A program made the translations under genes and the position numbers. Below are positions 57,619-64,000 of a stretch of DNA of 64,000 bases, piece after piece. The notes beneath the pieces were generated by a model that saw nothing but the letters and a program-made list of their open reading frames with translations, made no database searches and had not been told where the DNA came from. Source of the stretch: Nepenthes gracilis (lineage: Eukaryota; Streptophyta; Magnoliopsida; Caryophyllales; Nepenthaceae); contig BSYO01000003.1 in NCBI GenBank assembly GCA_033239525.1, positions 27,335,540-27,399,539 of the forward strand. The letters run 5' to 3'. The first letter of the stretch is position 1. Every line of letters begins with the position of its first letter.

Positions 57619-58840
57619 TTATAGCTTGACTTGCCGATGGAATATCCAACTAAAAGGGATAGGAGGTGCTTCCTTGGCCTTGCTTGAGTTCGTTTGTCTA
57701 ACCTCTAATTTTAAGGGTTAAATTATATACATAATCTTGAGCCTTTTGTGCTTTACATGAAAGTTCATTGAGTTTTTCTACATTCTATCTTCTGATCAAA
57801 ACCTCTAACACATTAGCGTAATCATTAGTAGTATAAATACCAAGTTGTTAAGCAATAGCCGAATAGTTAGCAAATAGATTATCATTGTAGCCATCGTACA
57901 TAAGACATCCGAGCATAGAGATTTTCTTCTTCATCATATTGGCAAAAGCCAGCGTTGTGTAGTCAGGGTAGACTTCAAATAGTTTTTCCACTATCTTAAT
58001 ATAAGCGGTTTCATGTCGCTTCTCATCTAGCACGACAATACCACATATTTGAGCTAAATTGTTATCCCCATATTGTTTGGCAAGTCTTGCTGCATTGCCA
58101 TGTGAAATGCTCGTAGCCCTTTATTGGAATGCAGTGTAGATTACTCCGCGATGCGTGTTATCGTTAAAATTAGTAACCTAAGAGTAAAAAGAAAGTAGAC
58201 AAAATCTAGTTAGAGAATAAAACAAAACTACTTGCGTGTGCTAGTGTATATATCTTTTTAATAGAGAGACAGAGCGTGCCGCTAAGTGAATGTTGAAAAA
58301 ATGCATAACTTACCATGCCATACCCAATTAGATATTGAATTGTATTTTGAATTTGCCTCTTGTCAACTCGTCTTGAAAGATAAAGATACATTTTGAAAAG
58401 ATCACTATGCCTATTTTCTTCAACACTCCATCCCCTTGACCATCTAGCCCATGCACTTAGGCTACAAGATGTCACATTGTTAAATGCTTCCATATTGTTG
58501 AGGCTCGTTTGATATGTAGAAAGGGCTTCCTCAATGATCATAGCACCTACCAATATAACTAAGTATTTATCGAGAAATTCTCGTCATCTTCCTCTGTTCC
58601 TTCACTCTTTCAAAGAATTCTCCGTCTTCTAATGAGGAATCAAGTAAAAAATCTTGTGGCTCCCAACTTTTTCCAATAGGTTTTAGCAAAGATAGCACAG
58701 TACTCTCAATCCAACTCTCCATAGATTTGAACATTTCAGCTCTTTGGGCCACCTTATTTTCATTTCTATGCACATTTGTTGAACCTCTAGTACCCTTAAG
58801 ATGTTCTCCCATGTCCCACATCTTCATTAAAACAAGCATG
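57619..58840 (-). pseudogene. Stearoyl-ACP desaturase pseudogene
   Basis: Exon 2 (about 58840-58314) reads MFKSMESWIES, GKSWEPQDFLLD, then after a one-base frame change [26 protein letters not shown] and [10 protein letters not shown] 136-bp GT-AG intron follows (58313-58178) at the position usual for this family. Exon 3 (58177-57619) reads [39 protein letters not shown] and [11 protein letters not shown], and ends PFSWIFHRQVKL. The di-iron ligand motifs EExxH (EENRH, DEKRHE) are kept. Three in-frame stops (in FQ/RAT, IA/QLG and IRR/NVEK) and at least two frame changes in exon 3 disable it. An intact enzyme would make oleoyl-ACP in plastids. Exon 1 is missing upstream, where an LTR begins at about 58875. 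Confidence 0.92.
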
Positions 58841-58874
58841 ATTAGATCTCTCAATGCGGGATTGTCATCAGCAG

Positions 58875-60692
58875 CCGAGAGAGACGTCAATGGCAGCGGC
58901 GGTGCGCGAGTGGTCAGCGGTGACCGGAGGTGGCATGCGCGAAGCCGAGCTGTGCCGGAGGCTGTCGAACAGGAGAGAGAATGCGTGCTTGTAGAGAGAT
59001 AGAGGCATGGTAGGAGAAAGAAAGCTCGATTCAGGTGTTTCGGGATATCTTTTCTTTAGATCTATGAAGTATAACGTTAAGGTAAGTATCCTTTGACTCT
59101 ATTCTTGGTCTGATTTAATTTTTGATTTGATTTAATTACAATTTGAAAATTTTACTAACATACATGCATTTATATATATATATCTAATTTGTTTATTATG
59201 TACATGCATGCGTGTTTTACCGGTTGTTCGGTGGATTTTTACTGGCATTTGTAATTTTGAAGGGTTTGGTTCCTTGTGGATATCGGACGGTGTACTCATA
59301 TATATTTTTAGTATATAAATGTGTGGAACCATGAATCAGGCCGTGCGTTGGTCCAGACGCACGTTGCTGGGGGCGAGGTCACTATGATACCATGGCGGTC
59401 CGAGACCTCAGGGGATGATTATGTGATCTGAGACATGAGACTTGATGGTACCGCTCCCGACGGGAAGACTTTGTCCCGATAGGGACGTATGTGATATATG
59501 ATCTCGTTCCGCGGGCAGCAAGATGAGCTTTGTTGTAATTGGTCTGCACCACTGTGTATTTAATAATAGCTATCGTAAGAAATTGGCGGAATAATATATT
59601 TGAACGTCCTAATATATAATTAAAATTTGAGGTTGCACCCAAAATCGCGAATGGTAAAATATAGTGAGCAAGTTCCCAGTCCATGGAAGATCGAGTACAT
59701 GGATGGCCTTGAATTGCTAGCTTAATTCATAGCCGATATAGTCGTGGTTATTGGACGATAGTAACCTTCTTCAAGTCGGTATTATTTATCTTTGGTTCTT
59801 CAATTTCGTGCATATTTTGTATTTTTGTATGTATTGCGTGGACTATGATTTAAGATGCGTGGTTTGGTCCACGGATATGCAATAGGAATATCTTATATGT
59901 ACTAATGTGTTAAGCCTCAAAACATATTTTGTATTTATATATTTTAGTTTTGGTATTTTCTTTAATTTCAGCATATGAGATATGAGATTTAAATCCGAAC
60001 AATAGTATGTATCCCACACGGATATAGTGACAATTGTGATTGTGTGATGTAATTTCGAATCTTATGATATGATATTGTTTATGATATTTGATCGGATCGC
60101 TATTTGTTATTATTATGTCCCGAATGGACTGTTTAATATGAAGATTCAGTATGAGATATCTCCTCGATTATCAAGGATTTCACAGACAATATGTTTTATT
60201 TTTTCACAGTTATGTGATATCCCTTTCATTTGATTTATGTGTATTGTTTTATACGATGTCAGTACTTGCTGAGCCTGCGGCTCATGATTTCATATTTTAT
60301 CCCTTCAGACTAGTGGTATGGATATGTTGCAGAAGTTCAAACGTGATTCGATGTGGCACATCTCTATTGGTAAGTGGTGATGTTTATATTGGATATATTT
60401 CTGATCTCGATGATATATTATGGTTATTGTTTATGGCCGAATGAAGGCCTTGGCTCATGTATGAAAAATATTAGAGTTATTGTATATTTAAATACATCCA
60501 TTGCTATGATTAGATAGCAGGTCATGTATTTTATTGTTTGGATCTTTATCCAATGAGGCCTTATATGGGTTTCATTATGTTAGGTCTTAAGTATTCTGAT
60601 TGTCACGTTTGGGTTGGATTTCTATGGTTAATAAAATATTTTATTTTAGATTTTATTTTTAACTTGCGTATGTTATATTTCTGAGTCGTGAC
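58875..60692 (+). mobile_element. LTR of the TGTAATATC family, 5'-truncated
   Basis: Begins inside the GC-rich block (GGCAGCGGCGGTGCGCGAG), then CAGGTGTTTCGGGATATC, TTAAGGTAAGTATCC at 59079, CTTGCTGAGCCTGCGGCTCATG at 60266 and the end GAGTCGTGACA at 60692. Order and spacing match the reverse complement of 26100-24286. The start is cut off at the SAD pseudogene. Short open frames inside are not conserved. Confidence 0.6.
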
Positions 60693-60869
60693 ATAAGAGA
60701 AACGACATCTCTATTCCTTTGATGTATAATCTGTTTATCACGATCATATCCCAAATTTATTAATAATTTTAAGTAAATATTCTAATGTCAAAGGTAAATT
60801 TCTTATTTTTATAATAATATGAGATCAACAATAATAACAATAATAATGATAATAATAATAATAGATTGA
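60693..60869. repeat. Spacer with (AAT)n microsatellite
   Basis: An imperfect AAT/AAC run lies at 60826-60862; the rest is plain AT-rich DNA. Confidence 0.7.
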
Positions 60870-61660
60870 ATTATATGGTGACTTAACATCACCTAATTCA
60901 AGTGAGCGGGAGTCCTTATGCAACATTTTACTATTCGGTTAAATATCTGACAGCAAAAATCTAATTTTTAAAGAAAATAAAAATATGGTAACATTTTTTT
61001 TTTTCCTATAATAATAGTATAGGAAAATTAAAAATACTTTATATTATTTATAATAAATATTATCTGCCAGAGCGATCCTCAATCCCCTCCACTCTTCTTT
61101 TGTTAACTAGTACTTTGGAAAGGCGAGGGTTATTGGCTTGTAGCACCCTATGTCAATTTGCATAGGATAGCATGGTAGCTGCACTGTGCGGCTGCATCTT
61201 GGAGTGTGAGAAACAGTGGCGGCTCTCGAGTCTAGGGTTGGGACCATGGGGGCACCGTTTGTGCCATTGACAATGCCAATAGCAGTGAGTTTGTTGATTT
61301 TTATTGATTATAAGTCATTGAGAAATTAAGGCAGAAGGCAAATTGTGGACCATCAGATAGATACAACAAACCTTTTGCTAGGTTAGGTGCAGAAGTCTCA
61401 ATTTTTATGGTTCGTTAATATGGCATATAATCGATCTTGTTTAAGAGACTTAAAACTTTGTTATTACTATTATTAAGAAGATTGAATACATGTTCTAATT
61501 CTTTATGTAGCAAGATTGTTTCAGTGGTAGAAGTCTATCATATTCGGATCACAATGAGATAATCTGAGTATACTCTTTTTCAGTTTAAAATCTGCATATA
61601 ATAAATTGAAAAAAATAATCCTATACTTTCTCAAATTTTATATATGGTGACAAGTTTGTA
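60870..61660 (+). repeat. Modules U, V and X, copy B
   Basis: 60870-61165 matches 41340-41690 and 61165-61660 matches 43800-44410, here joined directly (TTTGCATAG to GATAGCATGG). In copy A they are 2.1 kb apart with Y1, W and an LTR-like insertion between them. Confidence 0.85.
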
Positions 61661-61674
61661 CATTAGACTGCTTT

Positions 61675-62398
61675 GTTTTTGGGTGGAGGATCATTACTTT
61701 GTTTTTTTTTTTTTTTTGGATTTGGGCCTCAAAGCATGCACACACGTACAAAAAAGACGCAATACGTAGCAACAGAGTGCTCAGTGTGCGCTCTCTTTCG
61801 GGTGGTAGCGGCAACAAAGGATACTTGCTCGGTTAGGTGATGGCGATGGCGATAAAGACAACGACGAAGATGAAAACAAAAATGTTGACAAAGAAGATGG
61901 CAATAAAAATAAAGAAGATAAAGATGAAGACGAAGACGAAGAAGACAATGACGAAGATAATTTGGCACAACTCAATCTGTAACTCCCTCTCTCTTCGGAT
62001 TTTGTTTGAGAATTTTTTTTATTTCTCTCTCTCTAAAGAACGGTTAGCGTGGCAGCAAGGGTTTGGTTGGGCAAAAATAATTCAAGAATTCAATAACTAT
62101 CATGAGCATGTATAATTATTACAACAAGATTAAGGGTCAATACTTTATTTATTTTCTATACTATAGTTGATGATGACATATTATGAGTTATATATATTTA
62201 TGAAACATGCCCTATCTTAGAAGTCAAGTTGGAGCAAACTTAATATATTTTCTAGGATAAATTATATTTTTATGTGTGAAAGGAGTTCACTAACATAGCT
62301 TTGTACAATGTTCTAGTCCCAATTATGATTTTATGTCTAGCATTTATTATAGTGTTAAAATGAGAGTCGTGATAGTATACATCTCTTATGAAATATTT
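61675..62398 (+). repeat. Module Y1, copy B
   Basis: Matches 21800-22533 directly: GGGTGGAGGATCAT, a T-run, GGCCTCAAAGC, GATGGCGATGGCGATAAAGA, AGGAGTTCACTAACATAGCT and AGTCGTGATAGTATACATC. The first 16 bases are the edge of module W in reverse, so this copy was cut from a longer W-Y1 unit. Confidence 0.85.
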
Positions 62399-64000
62399 GT
62401 AAGGCTCGAGTATGAATATTATTATAATTCTAATTAATTAAATTAATATAATTAAAATTAAGATCAATTGATAAAAAAAATTGGGTCAAAAGTCAAATTT
62501 GAGTTAGATAACATTGAAATCAATGATGTCTGATCGACGCCCGACGTTTGTCTATGCACGAAAAATAGAGTAGTTGGTGCCTGAACACATGCTCGCAAAA
62601 TGTCCATGTCTGACGCACGCTAAAGGGATTCTCGAGCGTGTTATGACAGTGGGTTAGTGCCCGATGTGTGCCTAATTTGTGCTCGAGCATTGCTTAATAT
62701 AAATAGTAAAATTCGGTTAATTTCTATTATTTTTCTCATAAATTTCGAGTGAGAAGAGAGAATTAGACGAGGTGAAGAAAGAGAATGAGAGAGATGAAGC
62801 CTTAGAAACTCAAATTAAATAAATTCAAGCTAGAATTTGGTAATATTCAAGTCAAGGTAAGTACATTTCAAACTTTTCATCTCCTATTGATATTCTTTAT
62901 TGAATTTTTTGAGCATTTCTAACTCTAATACTCATGTATGTCATGATTTTAAAACTTTGATGTTATTATTTAATATACATGTGTAATTTTTTTTATTTTA
63001 TTATAAAAATATATAAAATTCATGTATAAGCTCAATTATCTGGTTTAATTTAGCTGTTTTCTATAAATAATCCTTTATGCATGTCTAAAAGCTTGATATA
63101 TGCTTCTACATGTCTAACATTCGGACTTAATATTCATGTATGATTATAAAGTGTTGAAAATAAATTCTTGCGTATTAAATTATACACTACATGCTCTAAA
63201 ATTCCGTAGAAAATTTTGCGTATGTGCTAATTTCTGCATTATGTTAAATTTTTATAAATTATCATGCTGAATTTATATTTTGTACTTTAAAATTTATCAT
63301 GACTAAATTTTTATAAAAGTTCAAATATGAATAGACAAAATTTTTAAAAAATCTATAATTCTATTAAGAATTATGATTATTTTCTCTAAAATTGAAAAAA
63401 TTATGAAAGAAGAGAAAATGTGTAGAATTTTTCTAAGAATAGGTATTGGACTATAGTTATATTTTAATAAATAATATATTATAGTATACTTTAATATATT
63501 ATAGTGGTATATCGAGATTTAAATATATTGCCTGCGGCTAAGAATTGGTGTTCAACCCTATTTATAGTATTATATGTATGACGGTTTACCTATGGGTTTT
63601 GAATAATAGCGAATGACCTTTAATTGTGTGAAAATAAATATAACTTAACTTTTGATTATCCACTATTTCAGTTAGTAAGGCTTACTAGCCCCTAATCCTT
63701 AAAAAATTTGTGTTTAACATATTTTGATGATAAAAAATGATTAAGAGTATGAAAGAAATTCTAAAAAGGTATATTCTAAATTTCTTACATAAGTATTACG
63801 AAAATTTCATATCATTATATCAAATTTATAACGGAACGGGCCACAATCCTTAATGACCTTCCGTTAATTATCATACGTAATTAAATCAAAACTGATATGG
63901 TATTCTTTTATTACATTAAATTCTGTAAAAAATTTGACAAAATTTTCTCTATAATTGGACAAAAATCATATATATAACTTGCTTGATTAAACCTGTACAA
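62399..64000 (+). mobile_element. LTR Y2, copy B (runs off the window)
   Basis: Starts TGTAAGGCTCGAG at the same junction as 22534. TATAAATAGT at 62698, a GA leader (62750-62800) and CAAGGTAAGTACATTTC at 62854 match copy C. From about 63830 the match is interrupted by new sequence (CGGAACGGGCCACAATCC) and is weaker afterwards. Confidence 0.6.

Noticed and set aside
60151..60444. 97-codon frame with hydrophobic stretches
   Set aside because: It lies inside an LTR and overlaps the conserved CTTGCTGAGCC word, which is non-coding in the related copies.

Overview
This is nuclear DNA of a flowering plant. Most of it is decayed LTR retrotransposon sequence (Ty3/gypsy and Ty1/copia types). It also holds a satellite array, one apparently intact host gene and remnants of a second. 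There are no prokaryotic operons, CRISPR arrays or convincing RNA genes. Host genes were recognised from protein motifs plus splice signals; transposon lineages were assigned from motifs I recognise, not from any search. The species cannot be named.

Layout. 1-4519: a minus-strand Tat-type gypsy element cut by the window edge (RNase H, RT, protease, gag, primer site, 5' LTR). 4702-5916: a probable solo LTR with an internal duplication. About 6636-10430: about 20 copies of a ~139-bp AT-rich satellite, interrupted by a 1,003-bp solo LTR with a near-perfect target-site duplication. 11279-15354: a minus-strand copia element that keeps gag but has no pol. 15360-17050: an inverted LTR-like repeat. 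18200-20931: an intact-looking four-exon gene for a CRIB-motif (RIC/ROP effector) protein. 21050-28178: a mosaic of duplicated non-coding modules and LTRs. 28179-40792: a nearly complete 12.6-kb Tat-type gypsy element with both LTRs, gag, protease, RT, RNase H and integrase, and a ~5-kb 3' region. 40797-44410: more of the duplicated modules, starting with an orphan first exon of stearoyl-ACP desaturase (SAD). 44830-56260: long LTRs and a gag-protease fragment of chromovirus type. 56836-58840: a second orphan SAD exon 1 and, in the opposite orientation, a degenerate SAD gene body. 58875-64000: another LTR and a third copy of the duplicated modules.

The main structural result is that one ancestral segment is present three times: at 21050-28178 (inverted), at 40797-44410 (direct) and at 56836 to at least 62398 (direct, interrupted). 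The first two copies form a large inverted repeat with the 12.6-kb gypsy element in its arms' spacer. The SAD first exon lies at the start of the two direct copies, so the ancestral segment probably included the upstream part of an SAD gene.

I found no convincing new biological system. The observations most worth following are the inverted duplication, the scrambled SAD locus, a splice-donor-like motif shared by at least eight diverged LTR copies, W-box pairs in LTR DNA, and an indel pattern in the young gypsy element that looks more like assembly error than decay.
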